DNA of 64,000 bases, taken from assembly GCA_964504195.1 (NCBI GenBank), contig CAZDDI010000007.1:50469-114468 (forward strand), written 5' to 3'. Positions 33,732 to 41,738 of this stretch are shown here, piece by piece. Made by a program: the position numbers and the translations under genes. The notes under the pieces were generated by a model that made no database searches, was not told where the DNA came from, and worked only from the letters and a program-made list of their open reading frames with translations. The stretch comes from CAZDDI01 sp964504195. Its GTDB lineage: Bacteria > Chloroflexota > Anaerolineae > B4-G1 > SLSP01. Numbering within the stretch: position 1 is the stretch's first letter; every line of letters starts with the position of its first letter.

Positions 33732-34442
33732 GTGAATTCACTCATTCGTACCGGACGGCAGCTGTACCACAGCATTTCAGATCTGCTGTTCCCACCGAGC
33801 TGTGTACAATGCCAGCGCTTGAATGTTTGGTTATGTTTGGCATGTGCTGAAACTTGGCCGTTGTTTACCGGGCCTTTATGCGTGCGTTGTGGGCGTCCTT
33901 TACCAGTGCCAGATATATGCCCGGGTTGCCGCACCCACCCGTTACAACTTAGCACTGTTCGCTCGGCGCTGATCTTTGAGGGTGCGATACGCGATGCACT
34001 ACATGCGCTCAAGTATCGTGGTGGACGCCAAACAGCAGTGCCGCTCGCGCAGGTAATGGCGCATGCGTGGGCATATCACGGGCTGACCAGCAATGTGCTG
34101 ATGCCGGTGCCGCTTTTCCCTCAGCGGGAAGCCCAACGCGGCTACAATCAAGCTACTTTACTGGCCAAAGCTCTAGGGCGTATCTTGCGTCTCCCGGTTG
34201 CTTCCCAAGTATTGACACGGGTCCGTAACACACCTAGCCAAACGAAACTTGATAAGGCTGCGCGCAAACACAATGTCGCGGGAGCATTTGCATTACGCGA
34301 ATCACTCGACCTGACCGGTTGGCGGGTGACATTGATTGATGATGTAGCTACGACTGGAGCAACCCTGGATGCCTGTGCCGCCGTATTGTTGGCAAGTGGG
34401 GCCACGGAGGTTCATGCGTTTACCCTGGCACGGGCGCCCTGA
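33732..34442 (+). CDS. comF: ComF-family phosphoribosyltransferase-like protein
   Basis: A 236-residue ComF homologue. The N-terminus has a Cys-rich zinc-finger (CVQC, CLAC, CVRC, CPGC), and the C-terminus a type I PRTase fold with PRPP loop VTLIDDVATTGAT near 205. ComF proteins take part in DNA uptake in naturally competent bacteria. The GTG at 33732 is chosen because GAGGG lies just upstream; longer in-frame starts would overlap tadC. Placement directly after the Tad genes fits a link between pili and competence, but this is only context. Confidence 0.85.
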   Translation: MNSLIRTGRQLYHSISDLLFPPSCVQCQRLNVWLCLACAETWPLFTGPLCVRCGRPLPVPDICPGCRTHPLQLSTVRSALIFEGAIRDALHALKYRGGRQTAVPLAQVMAHAWAYHGLTSNVLMPVPLFPQREAQRGYNQATLLAKALGRILRLPVASQVLTRVRNTPSQTKLDKAARKHNVAGAFALRESLDLTGWRVTLIDDVATTGATLDACAAVLLASGATEVHAFTLARAP

Positions 34443-34485
34443 GTTACCATCCTAATCCATTGCACGGAGGTTCTAAGGAGTGACT

Positions 34486-35037
34486 ATGGATGTACAAATC
34501 TATACCCGCAATTTGGAGTTGACTGAACGTTTACAGGAGTATGTGGAGCAAAAGGTAGAGAAGTTTGAGCGCTACCTTCCCAGTATAGAAGGTGTGCGGA
34601 TTGATCTCTCTGCGGCTAATTCCCGTGACGCTTCACGGCGCATGGTTGCGCAGATTACGATTTATGTGCCGCGTGCCATTCTGCGTGCTGAGGAACGCTC
34701 TGGTGACATCTTCGCCGCTGTAGATGCGGTCATTGACAAGATGTATCGCCGTATCAAACGATACAAAGGGCGTCGCTTGGATCGGAAGGCAGAAGCTCTT
34801 GCTGAGTTGTTGCCGGACGACCTTGCAACGGAAGAGCCGGAGCTCGAAGTGGAACCCTACAACATTGTCCGTGTTAAGCAATTTGATGTCAGTTCTATTA
34901 CGCCTGTTGAGGCGGTAGAACAAATGGAGCTGTTAGGTCACTATTTCTTTGTGTTCCTTGATGCCACTGATGGACAGTTGAGTGTGGTTTATAAACGTGA
35001 GGCCGGTGATTACGGTTTGATTAAGCCCACATATTGA
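34486..35037 (+). CDS. hpf: Ribosome hibernation promoting factor, long form
   Basis: A 183-residue HPF. The N-terminal S30AE/YfiA domain (MDVQIYTRNLELTERLQEYV) spans about 100 residues, and the C-terminal dimerisation domain carries VRVKQFDVSSITPVEAVEQM and ends near DYGLIKPTY. Long HPF joins two 70S ribosomes into inactive 100S particles in stationary phase. The ATG at 34486 has AAGGAG five bases upstream; a GTG six bases earlier is also possible. A strong terminator follows. Confidence 0.92.
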   Translation: MDVQIYTRNLELTERLQEYVEQKVEKFERYLPSIEGVRIDLSAANSRDASRRMVAQITIYVPRAILRAEERSGDIFAAVDAVIDKMYRRIKRYKGRRLDRKAEALAELLPDDLATEEPELEVEPYNIVRVKQFDVSSITPVEAVEQMELLGHYFFVFLDATDGQLSVVYKREAGDYGLIKPTY

Positions 35038-35077
35038 TACCGTTACCTCCCGGTATTCTTGGCCCTCAGTTCAACGC

Positions 35078-35108
35078 ACAACGGCGGCGCATTTGCGCCG
35101 CCGTTGTT
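35078..35108 (+). terminator. Terminator after hpf
   Basis: GC-rich hairpin ACAACGGCGGCGC / GCGCCGCCGTTGT with a four-base loop and a short T-rich tail, 40 bases after the hpf stop. Confidence 0.8.
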
Positions 35109-35253
35109 TATGGGCTATAAGCTGTCCGAAAATTCACGTGGGTGTTGCTTGAGCTTGCTAAAATTACCCCTTCTCAAGGCTCACCGATACCACAAGTTGC
35201 GGATAGGCAATTACCCCCGTTAAGCCAATAGCTATTCAAGGCAAAATGGGCTG

Positions 35254-35308
35254 GTAGTGGCGGCTTCAGCCGCTTTTTATGCCATAGGAACGTCTAAAGG
35301 CGTCACTA
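35254..35308. repeat. GTAGTGGCGGCTTCAGCCGC palindromic repeat
   Basis: Outer arms GTAGTGGCG and CGTCACTAC enclose two small hairpins, GGCGGCTTCAGCCGC and CGTCTAAAGGCG. It lies at the 3' end of hypC, overlapping its last codon. The wider 35038-35305 spacer also holds a TGTCCGAAAATTCACG fragment (35123-35138) of another repeat family. Confidence 0.65.
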
Positions 35309-35587
35309 CAAACCATAGGTAGCAACTTGATCACTATTATTCTTATGCGCTTCGTTCTCCATCTCCGCTTGTATCCGTGCTAGTTCTGTAAACACTTCCA
35401 GCGAGGCCAGTGCTTCTTCTTCTGAGAGCACGCTAATAGCGTAGCCGGTATGCACCAGAACGTAATCGCCTACTTGCGCTTCTGGTGTCATAATCAGGCC
35501 AATTTGTCGTGTTACGCCACCGAGTTCAACGATGGCATTCCCTTTGGCATCAATGGATTGGATTTGGGTCGGGATGGCTAAACACAT
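35306..35587 (-). CDS. hypC: HypC/HupF-family hydrogenase maturation chaperone, without other hyp genes
   Basis: A 93-residue protein starting MCLAIPTQIQSID, with the N-terminal Met-Cys-Leu that is essential in HypC, then ELGGVTRQIGL and VGDYVLVHTGYAISVLSEEEA. HypC carries the Fe(CN)2CO unit to [NiFe]-hydrogenase large subunits. No hydrogenase or other hyp gene is in the window; instead it is last in an operon with two MoaD-like genes and an aldehyde oxidoreductase. AGGAG lies seven bases before the ATG. Whether it serves a distant hydrogenase or a new role is unknown. Confidence 0.88.
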   Translation of the reverse strand: MCLAIPTQIQSIDAKGNAIVELGGVTRQIGLIMTPEAQVGDYVLVHTGYAISVLSEEEALASLEVFTELARIQAEMENEAHKNNSDQVATYGL

Positions 35588-35600
35588 AAAGGCTCCTATT

Positions 35601-35652
35601 GCGTAATGCGTCCTGCGTAACCAGAAAATATCTTTACGCAGGACGCATTACG
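35601..35652. repeat. TACGCAGGACGCATTACG hairpin between moaD-like and hypC genes
   Basis: Arms CGTAATGCGTCCTGCGTAA (35602-35620) and its complement (35634-35652) are perfect; the loop is 13 bases. Related to the elements in the ileS leader. It separates hypC from the upstream genes of the operon and could reduce or stabilise the distal transcript. Confidence 0.8.
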
Positions 35653-35654
35653 TT

Positions 35655-36023
35655 TCATTTGTCGTATGTCGAGTGTAACGCCCCGCCTTCGCGCTCATTG
35701 AGGGCGGTGCGCAATTGTGGCAGCTGCGCCACATCATGGCGATACTGGAACGGCCACATACTCTTGAGATGGAAGAAAGCCACCCGGTCGCCGTCGTTTA
35801 AGGCCGCGTCCAAATCAGGTTGTATGCCAGGCATGGCGCTTAGTGAGCCGTTGATAAATGTGATGCCGCGCTCCTCAGTGGGCATACATAGCGCGGCCAA
35901 CAAATCGCACATGCTAGCGGCCTCCGGCAACGGGAGCGCAACGCGGGCGAAGATGTTGTCATCGCTGCCGCCATAGCGCGCCAATGGCCCATACAGCCAT
36001 ACATCCACTTGCATATTCGGCAT
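35655..36023 (-). CDS. MoaD/ThiS-like beta-grasp protein without C-terminal Gly-Gly
   Basis: A 122-residue ubiquitin-like protein (MQVDVWLYGPLARYGG, ALNDGDRVAFF). It aligns in style with MoaD/ThiS, but the chain continues for about 40 residues past the beta-grasp and ends in TYDK, so it lacks the Gly-Gly needed for sulfur transfer. It may be a structural or regulatory paralogue of its neighbour. The ATG at 36023 follows GGAGG by six bases and overlaps the upstream stop by one base. Confidence 0.65.
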   Translation of the reverse strand: MPNMQVDVWLYGPLARYGGSDDNIFARVALPLPEAASMCDLLAALCMPTEERGITFINGSLSAMPGIQPDLDAALNDGDRVAFFHLKSMWPFQYRHDVAQLPQLRTALNEREGGALHSTYDK

Positions 36024-36265
36024 CAACCACCTCCTACTGGGGGGAAAATTCCCGTATCATCTGCGTCTTGCAGCGCATAATCCAAGGCGTGCGCGCGGCC
36101 ATTAACGAACATCACTTTCGCTTCATCTTCCGGTATGCCCAACTGCGCCAGCACATCCGCCAGGGTTGCGCCTTCCGGCAGCATGAGCGTGAACGGTTCG
36201 CCGGGTGTTACGTTTGCTGGCGTGAAGCGGCGCAGCATCGCAAACAGTTTGACGATAACTTGCAT
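36023..36265 (-). CDS. MoaD-like molybdopterin synthase sulfur carrier
   Basis: An 80-residue beta-grasp protein (MQVIVKLFAMLRRF, PEGATLADVLAQLG, VFVNGRA) ending FPPVGGG, with the C-terminal Gly-Gly type end used for thiocarboxylate formation. MoaD gives sulfur to the pterin that holds Mo or W in enzymes such as the adjacent aldehyde oxidoreductase. The start at 36265 is chosen by family alignment; ATG 36280 would add five residues. The three final glycines leave one residue beyond the usual GG end. Confidence 0.75.
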   Translation of the reverse strand: MQVIVKLFAMLRRFTPANVTPGEPFTLMLPEGATLADVLAQLGIPEDEAKVMFVNGRAHALDYALQDADDTGIFPPVGGG

Positions 36266-36280
36266 TATACCCCCAACCAT

Positions 36281-36306
36281 GAGCAGGGGACACTTGTCCC
36301 CTGCTC
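36281..36306. repeat. Perfect 12-bp hairpin (GAGCAGGGGACA)
   Basis: Arms 36281-36292 and 36295-36306 with a two-base loop, in the gap between the oxidoreductase stop and the first moaD-like start. No T-run follows, so it is more likely an mRNA stability element or repeat than a terminator. Confidence 0.65.
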
Positions 36307-36322
36307 TGGTGTAACGGGAAGT

Positions 36323-38080
36323 TTACTTGGCATGAACCGCATCGAAGACGGCGTCCGGTAAATCATTGACGACGTTGTGCGGGGGGAGCGCTTCGTATTT
36401 CATAAACTCCGGCAGGCGATCATCCGCATTGGTGAAGCCGGCCGCAGCATTGAACGCGCGCTCGCGCTTGAGCAATTGCCCGCCCATCGCCACGGCTTCA
36501 TCGCCGGTCATGTTCGTGCCCAACACCGCATTGATTTCGTCAATCATCCCCTGGAAACCCGTGGGAATGTCAAGGATGGCGAAGGCGATGAAGAGGCAGT
36601 GCCCGCTGGAGTCAATCAGCATGGTGGTATCCTGGAAGGCGCGGCTGAGTGCGGCCTTCCCTTCTTCGGAAGCCAATGGATTGGATGCGCCGCCTACGCT
36701 GAGAATCTCCGGCGCGATAGTGTACCCGGCGGTGTGATCCGCACCCATCGTGGTGGTGGCGTAGGTGACGCCGATACCCTTGACCGCGCGCGGCTCATAG
36801 GCGGGCATGGCCTGTCCCTTGACGGTTGGCGAGCGCGGGTTGCCGTACAGCTTGGCGACCATCGCCGCGCCGCCGCCCAGAATGCGGCCCTGCGCCGTGC
36901 CTTTGCCCATCTTGTGCAGCAGTTTGATCGCGCCTTCAAGATCCCCAAAGGGAATCACGCCCGAATCCATCGCCACGCCTACGGTTACGCCTGTCTCGAT
37001 AGTGTCAAGGCCGTAAGCGTTGCACAGCTTGATCAGCTCAGCGATGCCTTCCAAATCATCAATGCCACAGTTGGCGCCGAAGGCCCAGTCGGATTCATAT
37101 TCGATGCAGGAGACCAGCTCCTTGCCATCCTTATCGTAGAGCGTATTGGAGCATTGGATGATACAGCCGGGGCTACAGGCGTGATTGTAGAGTTCTTTGC
37201 CCAAGTGCTTCTTGTTCGTCTCGAAAATGGCCTCGCCGGCGATCTTGGCCGCGCCCGCGAAGCGTCCCTCACGGAAGTTGTTGGTGGGCAAGCCGCCGGC
37301 CTCGTTGAGGATGTTGATCAGGATAGCGGTGCCGTAGGTGTTCAGTCCACCCTGCGGCTTGGTGATGGCGTGCTCCATGAGCGCCTCGCGCATCTTCTTC
37401 GCGCCTTCTTTGAACAACTCGGGGTTGGCAACTTCAACGCCCGGCGCGCCAGCCGCATCCACCACGATGAACTTGAGGCCCTTGCTACCCATCACCGCGC
37501 CCAGGCCGCCGCGACCTGAATAGCGGGTGGGCTGGTTCTTCATATCATTGAACACCACGCCGGAGTTGGGGTACTTGAACTCGCCCGCTACGCCAATGCC
37601 TGCGACCTGTACCTTTGCGCCGAACTGCGCATAGACCTCTGGGAATACCTCATAGAGATCGCGGCCTACATACGCATCGGCGGGCAGGAACTCCACTTTG
37701 GGCTGGGCGCCATCCCAAGTGAGATGTACCATCCAATACTTGTCGGTCTCGGCGGGCTGACCTTCGACCACAATACCTTTGATGCCCATCTTGGCAACGG
37801 CAGGTGCCCAACCGGCCCCTGAATTGGCCTCTTTGATCCCGCCAGTGAGGGGTGACTTACCGCCTACTGAGACGCGCGCCGAGGTGGGCGCGGCGGTGCC
37901 GGTAACGATGCCGGGCGCGAAGACCAGCTTGTTGTTCGGCCCTAGCGCGTGGGCTTGCGGGTCAACCTCGTCACAGATGATGCTTGAGGTCAAGCCTCGA
38001 CCACCGAGTCCCTTGTATTGCTCCGGGACTTCTTCCAGTTTATACGAACGCTCAGTCATGTTGATTCGTAACAGCCACAT
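36323..38080 (-). CDS. aor: Aldehyde:ferredoxin oxidoreductase family protein
   Basis: A 585-residue tungsten- or molybdenum-pterin enzyme. The N-terminal domain shows LLRINMTERSYKLEEVPEQY and GLGGRGLTSSI; NKLVFAPGIVTGT and RVSVGGKSPLTGGIKEAN are cofactor-domain blocks. Probable [4Fe-4S] ligands are C302, C306 and C310 (HACSPGCIIQC) plus C495 (DSSGHCLF). The family oxidises aldehydes to acids with ferredoxin, or reduces acids. The substrate is not deducible. The ATG at 38080 has AGGAGGT six bases upstream; a longer frame upstream runs through the leader and is not real. It is first in an operon with the moaD-like and hypC genes. Confidence 0.92.
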   Translation of the reverse strand: MWLLRINMTERSYKLEEVPEQYKGLGGRGLTSSIICDEVDPQAHALGPNNKLVFAPGIVTGTAAPTSARVSVGGKSPLTGGIKEANSGAGWAPAVAKMGIKGIVVEGQPAETDKYWMVHLTWDGAQPKVEFLPADAYVGRDLYEVFPEVYAQFGAKVQVAGIGVAGEFKYPNSGVVFNDMKNQPTRYSGRGGLGAVMGSKGLKFIVVDAAGAPGVEVANPELFKEGAKKMREALMEHAITKPQGGLNTYGTAILINILNEAGGLPTNNFREGRFAGAAKIAGEAIFETNKKHLGKELYNHACSPGCIIQCSNTLYDKDGKELVSCIEYESDWAFGANCGIDDLEGIAELIKLCNAYGLDTIETGVTVGVAMDSGVIPFGDLEGAIKLLHKMGKGTAQGRILGGGAAMVAKLYGNPRSPTVKGQAMPAYEPRAVKGIGVTYATTTMGADHTAGYTIAPEILSVGGASNPLASEEGKAALSRAFQDTTMLIDSSGHCLFIAFAILDIPTGFQGMIDEINAVLGTNMTGDEAVAMGGQLLKRERAFNAAAGFTNADDRLPEFMKYEALPPHNVVNDLPDAVFDAVHAK

Positions 38081-38174
38081 ACACTTACCTCCTGGTGTTT
38101 GAACTCGAACACGCCAGCGATGTTCGGTGAGGATACAGGCCCCCGCAGGCTGGTCGGGCCATGAAGCTGTGACA

Positions 38175-38223
38175 AGAAAAAGGAGGTCAGCCGTTGATAC
38201 TGTATCAACGGCTGACCTCCTTT
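38175..38223 (-). terminator. Attenuator-type terminator ahead of the oxidoreductase
   Basis: A perfect 21-bp stem (arms 38223-38203 and 38199-38179) with a three-base loop is followed on the minus strand by TTTTTC. It stands between the promoter and the gene, nearly 100 bases before the start codon. Such a stem would stop most transcription unless something prevents it from forming. Confidence 0.85.
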
Positions 38224-38318
38224 GCAAAACGGCAGGCGTAGAAATTGCTCTCTACACCCTTTGCCCATGCCTCCCCAGGGGGGTGAACACGGGTCGGAGG
38301 TGTGCGTATCTCGCGCGC
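38224..38318 (-). promoter_or_regulatory. Structured leader, possible Moco/Tuco-type riboswitch
   Basis: The roughly 95 leader bases between promoter and attenuator include CTCCGACC, CTGGGGAGGCATGGGC, AAAGGGTGTAGA paired with TCTACGCCTGCC, and GC-rich flanks. The order and some words (CTCCGA, GCCTGCC) recall the molybdenum/tungsten cofactor riboswitch class, and the controlled gene needs that cofactor. The identity is from memory of the class and was not tested with a covariance model; an unrelated attenuator is possible. Confidence 0.5.
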
Positions 38319-38324
38319 ATTTCT

Positions 38325-38353
38325 ATAATATACAACTTTGCGGGAATTGTCAA
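38325..38353 (-). promoter_or_regulatory. Promoter of the oxidoreductase operon
   Basis: Minus strand TTGACA (38353-38348), exact 17-base spacer, TATTAT (38330-38325). It is one of the best sigma-70-type promoters in the window. It faces away from the promoter of the sensor kinase at 38378-38405. Confidence 0.8.
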
Positions 38354-38377
38354 GAATCGGATGGTTTGTACTGCTAC

Positions 38378-38405
38378 TTGCACTTTCTTACCGTTTGAGT
38401 ATCAT
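38378..38405 (+). promoter_or_regulatory. Promoter of the large sensor kinase
   Basis: TTGCAC (38378-38383), 16-base spacer, TATCAT (38400-38405). The kinase start codon is 40 bases downstream. The two divergent promoters are only about 25 bases apart, so a shared regulator is possible. Confidence 0.5.
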
Positions 38406-38444
38406 TAGGAGTAGGCGCGGTAGTTACGGTAAAAGGTTGACTAT

Positions 38445-41400
38445 ATGGGTATACGTCTTGATTGGTGGCGCTTACAAATAGGCTTCTCTCTGGAGTGGGT
38501 ACAAAATCCCGCCAGTATTTTGCTGTCACTGGTCTATAGTTTTTTGTTTGTTGCGCTATTGTGGCAATATCGTGCAGAGTTCAACAAGCGTGTGAGCCTC
38601 TTCACTTTGTTAGGCCTTCTCTTAGTGTATCCACTTCAGAGTTTTGCGGTAATTTATACCCTTCCCATAAGTAGCATGCCGGGATCACCGGAGGCGATGC
38701 TTTCTTCTTCCTTTGCTATTTCCCTGGGTGTTTTACTGTTGTTGACTGTGATTGGAACTTGGCTGGGCGCAGGGCCGGGATTGTTGGTAGGTTTTGTCGC
38801 TGGCTTGTTGCGCGCCTGGTATTTCCCGATGGTTTTTAACGATGTCTTTGCGCTGGCGGTCTGGGGGGCGCTTTCCGGGATGTTGCTACGGCAATCGTAC
38901 CGGGGAACATTCTTTGCCTTATTCCGTAAACCGCTGGTGGCCTTGCCGCTCGCGGCATTATTTGCCTCTTTATTGCTTAGTCTTAACCGGCTGATCAACG
39001 CTGTGCCGCTCGGTGGTTTGCTAGTGGCCGATTATGCTCTTACGCTCTTGCGTACAGAAGTACCGTTGTGGTTGTTCTGTGGAATCGGGATTGGCGCGAT
39101 GCAACAGCTCTCCTTTTTGCACTCACGTCTACGCTTGTCGCACAGTCATTTGGTAACACCGGCTTACAGTCGTTCATTGCGCGCGCGTTTTACAATCATC
39201 GTTATTCCGCTAGTGCTACTGAGTATCATTCTTTCAGTCCTCGCAGTTACATCGCGCGCCATTACCCTGGCTCGTGACCAGGCCCTTGCGGAAATGAGCC
39301 GTAGCGCTGCCAATGCTGAAGATGGCATCAAATACTTTAGTTACACTGGCTTTAACCTTTTGGAGAACTTTGCCGGAGATCAAACTTTACGCTGGCCGGA
39401 TTCACAACAATGGGCGTTGGAACGCAGTCGGTTAGTCGTTCCCTTCTTCCATGAGCTGTTGTTGGTTGATTCTGATGGGCGTGTAATTGCTTATGTGCCA
39501 GATTCGTTAACTGATACACAGCTCACTCCCGATGAAGCGAATTTGGTAGTCAATGCGCTTCAATTTGGGTTTTCTCAAATGTCATACCTGACTCAGATGC
39601 CTTCGGGGGAACTGCGACTGACCATGAGCCATCCGATTTTTGAAGACCCGGTAGCAGTGTCCTCCGGAGGTGAGGTTTGGGGGGTGCTACTCGGCCGGGT
39701 GCAGCTCGATGTAAATCCCAATATGAGGCGCGCATTGCAATCTTTACAAGCTACGCGCGGGGAAGGGGTTGGGTTTGTTCTCGATGCCCGGGGGATGACG
39801 GTGCTGCATACTGATCCAACACAGGTTTTGCAAATCTGGCGGCCCAACACAGAATCGCTTTCTTATCCAATCGGCGAAGGCCTGGCCTATGAGGATGTTT
39901 CACCAGAAGGTCACCGGGTTCTGACCTTTGAGCGGCCTGTGGACGGCACGCATTTCCGCGTAGTATTGCGGCTTCCTTTCTCGACCGTCTTGGAAACAGC
40001 CACTGCCATTTCCAGTCCGCTGCTGGTGGTGCAATTGGTGATGGGGATTACTTTGTTGCTGGTGATTCCCTTGCTCGCGGCCCGTATTACCCGCCCCTTG
40101 CATACCGTAGCCGATGCCGCGCATCAGATCGCGCAGGGTAACTTAGGGATACCGGTTCACATCAGTGGCGAAGACGAGGTGGCGCAGTTAGGCGGCGCTT
40201 TCGAGCAGATGCGGCTGCGTTTGCGGGATCGTCTTAATGACCTTTCGTTGCTGTTACAAGTTTCGCAAAGTGTCTCGGCAACCCTGGCTCTGGATGAGGG
40301 TGTTCCGCTGATTCTCAATGGCGCGCTGGAAGAAACCGGCGCGGCAGTCGCACGGTTCTTTCTTTTGGGTAGTGGCGATCGGCCTCAGCAATCCTTTGCT
40401 GTAGGGCGTACCGATCAAGCCTTTCCCGGTTTGGATCGGGCATTTGCAGTGGCTCTTTCCCGCCGTCGTGAACCATTGCTAAACCAAAATCTGGATGAGG
40501 GGCGTGGGGGCGGGCCTCACGCCGGGCCACTGCGTAGCGTAGCGGCCTTCCCGGTGCGCACCCAAAATCGTGTAGCCGCAATCTTGTGGGTGGGGGCCGT
40601 ACAACCGGAAGCTTTTGACGAGGCAAGGGTCAACTTCCTCACTACACTTGCTAGCCAGGCCGCTGTGCTGGTGGAAAATGCCCGGCTTTTTGATGCCGCA
40701 GAGGGTGGTCGCCAACGTCTCGCAGCTATTCTCTCCAGCACGACAGATGCCATCCTGGTCACGGATCAAGAGGCACGTCTGTTGCTCTCCAATCCCGCAG
40801 CACAGGCCTTGTTACAGCTCACAGACATGGCCTATGGACGACTGCTTACGGATTTGGAACTACCAGAGGCGCTACAGGGCGCACTCAGTCGCTCTACTGA
40901 AGAGGAAACCGGCACCCCGGTCTCAGTGGAAATCCCCTTTGCGGATGGGCGCACGTTTTATGCCAGCGTTGCCCCGATTTTTATGGGACGCGATGTCATC
41001 GGGCGTGTGGCAGTCATGCGTGACATCACACACTTCAAAGAACTCGATGAGATGAAGTCAGATTTCGTTGCTACCGTGTCACATGACCTGCGCGCACCAT
41101 TGACCTTCATCCGTGGGTATGCCACTATGCTGATGATGGTGGGCGAACTCAACGAGAAGCAACACGAATATCTCAATCACATCTTGCAGGGCATCGAACA
41201 GATGAGCGCGCTCATTAATGATTTGTTGAACTTGCGGCGGATCGAGGCTGGTGTAGGGATTCGCCACGAATCGTGCCATATCGGTCTGATTCTGGTGGAA
41301 GCGGTGGATTCGATGCGTGCCCGTGCCACGGCAAAGGGTATCGGCTTGCGCTTGGAGCCTTCTGAGGGCGCGCCCATGGTTATCGGTGACCGGACTTTGT

Positions 41401-41738
41401 TACGCCAGGCTATTGGTAATTTGGTGGATAACGCGATTAAATATACTCGGGTAGGGGGGGACGTGCGCGTAGGGCTTTCGATTAATGATGCGGAAGGGGA
41501 GACCGTGGTTGCCATTGCTGATAACGGCATTGGTATTGCAGCGGAAGACCAGGTGCGTTTATTTGAGAAGTTCTACCGCGTCAAACGCCGCGAGACGGGG
41601 GATATTTCCGGTACGGGTCTGGGGCTGGCCTTGGTGAAATCCATTGTGGAGCGTCACAACGGGCGGGTATGGGTCGAGAGTCAGCTGAACAAAGGCAGTA
41701 CGTTTTTCATTGCTTTGCCCATCATCGAAGAGACTTAG
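38445..41738 (+). CDS. Large membrane sensor histidine kinase (5TM, Cache, HAMP, GAF, PAS)
   Basis: A 1097-residue kinase. Residues 20-220 form about six membrane spans of 5TMR/ECF-S-like character (LLVGFVAGLLRAWYFP). A further span near 250 precedes an extracellular Cache-like domain (about 280-510), a span near 525-550 and HAMP (LLAARITRPLHTVADAAHQI). GAF (about 600-755), PAS (about 760-870), HisKA (VATVSHDLRAPLTF, H880) and HATPase (FYRVKRRETGDISGTGLGLAL) complete it. It lacks a receiver, so a separate regulator is needed; none is adjacent. Its promoter is back to back with that of the oxidoreductase operon. A weak AAGG is the only ribosome site. Confidence 0.9.
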   Translation: MGIRLDWWRLQIGFSLEWVQNPASILLSLVYSFLFVALLWQYRAEFNKRVSLFTLLGLLLVYPLQSFAVIYTLPISSMPGSPEAMLSSSFAISLGVLLLLTVIGTWLGAGPGLLVGFVAGLLRAWYFPMVFNDVFALAVWGALSGMLLRQSYRGTFFALFRKPLVALPLAALFASLLLSLNRLINAVPLGGLLVADYALTLLRTEVPLWLFCGIGIGAMQQLSFLHSRLRLSHSHLVTPAYSRSLRARFTIIVIPLVLLSIILSVLAVTSRAITLARDQALAEMSRSAANAEDGIKYFSYTGFNLLENFAGDQTLRWPDSQQWALERSRLVVPFFHELLLVDSDGRVIAYVPDSLTDTQLTPDEANLVVNALQFGFSQMSYLTQMPSGELRLTMSHPIFEDPVAVSSGGEVWGVLLGRVQLDVNPNMRRALQSLQATRGEGVGFVLDARGMTVLHTDPTQVLQIWRPNTESLSYPIGEGLAYEDVSPEGHRVLTFERPVDGTHFRVVLRLPFSTVLETATAISSPLLVVQLVMGITLLLVIPLLAARITRPLHTVADAAHQIAQGNLGIPVHISGEDEVAQLGGAFEQMRLRLRDRLNDLSLLLQVSQSVSATLALDEGVPLILNGALEETGAAVARFFLLGSGDRPQQSFAVGRTDQAFPGLDRAFAVALSRRREPLLNQNLDEGRGGGPHAGPLRSVAAFPVRTQNRVAAILWVGAVQPEAFDEARVNFLTTLASQAAVLVENARLFDAAEGGRQRLAAILSSTTDAILVTDQEARLLLSNPAAQALLQLTDMAYGRLLTDLELPEALQGALSRSTEEETGTPVSVEIPFADGRTFYASVAPIFMGRDVIGRVAVMRDITHFKELDEMKSDFVATVSHDLRAPLTFIRGYATMLMMVGELNEKQHEYLNHILQGIEQMSALINDLLNLRRIEAGVGIRHESCHIGLILVEAVDSMRARATAKGIGLRLEPSEGAPMVIGDRTLLRQAIGNLVDNAIKYTRVGGDVRVGLSINDAEGETVVAIADNGIGIAAEDQVRLFEKFYRVKRRETGDISGTGLGLALVKSIVERHNGRVWVESQLNKGSTFFIALPIIEET

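Noticed and set aside
38081..38227. N-terminal extension of the aldehyde oxidoreductase
   Set aside because: It would translate the attenuator stem; AGGAGGT just before 38080 sets the start.
38445..39110. ECF transporter S component as a separate gene
   Set aside because: The membrane spans are continuous with the kinase frame and there is no stop or internal ribosome site.
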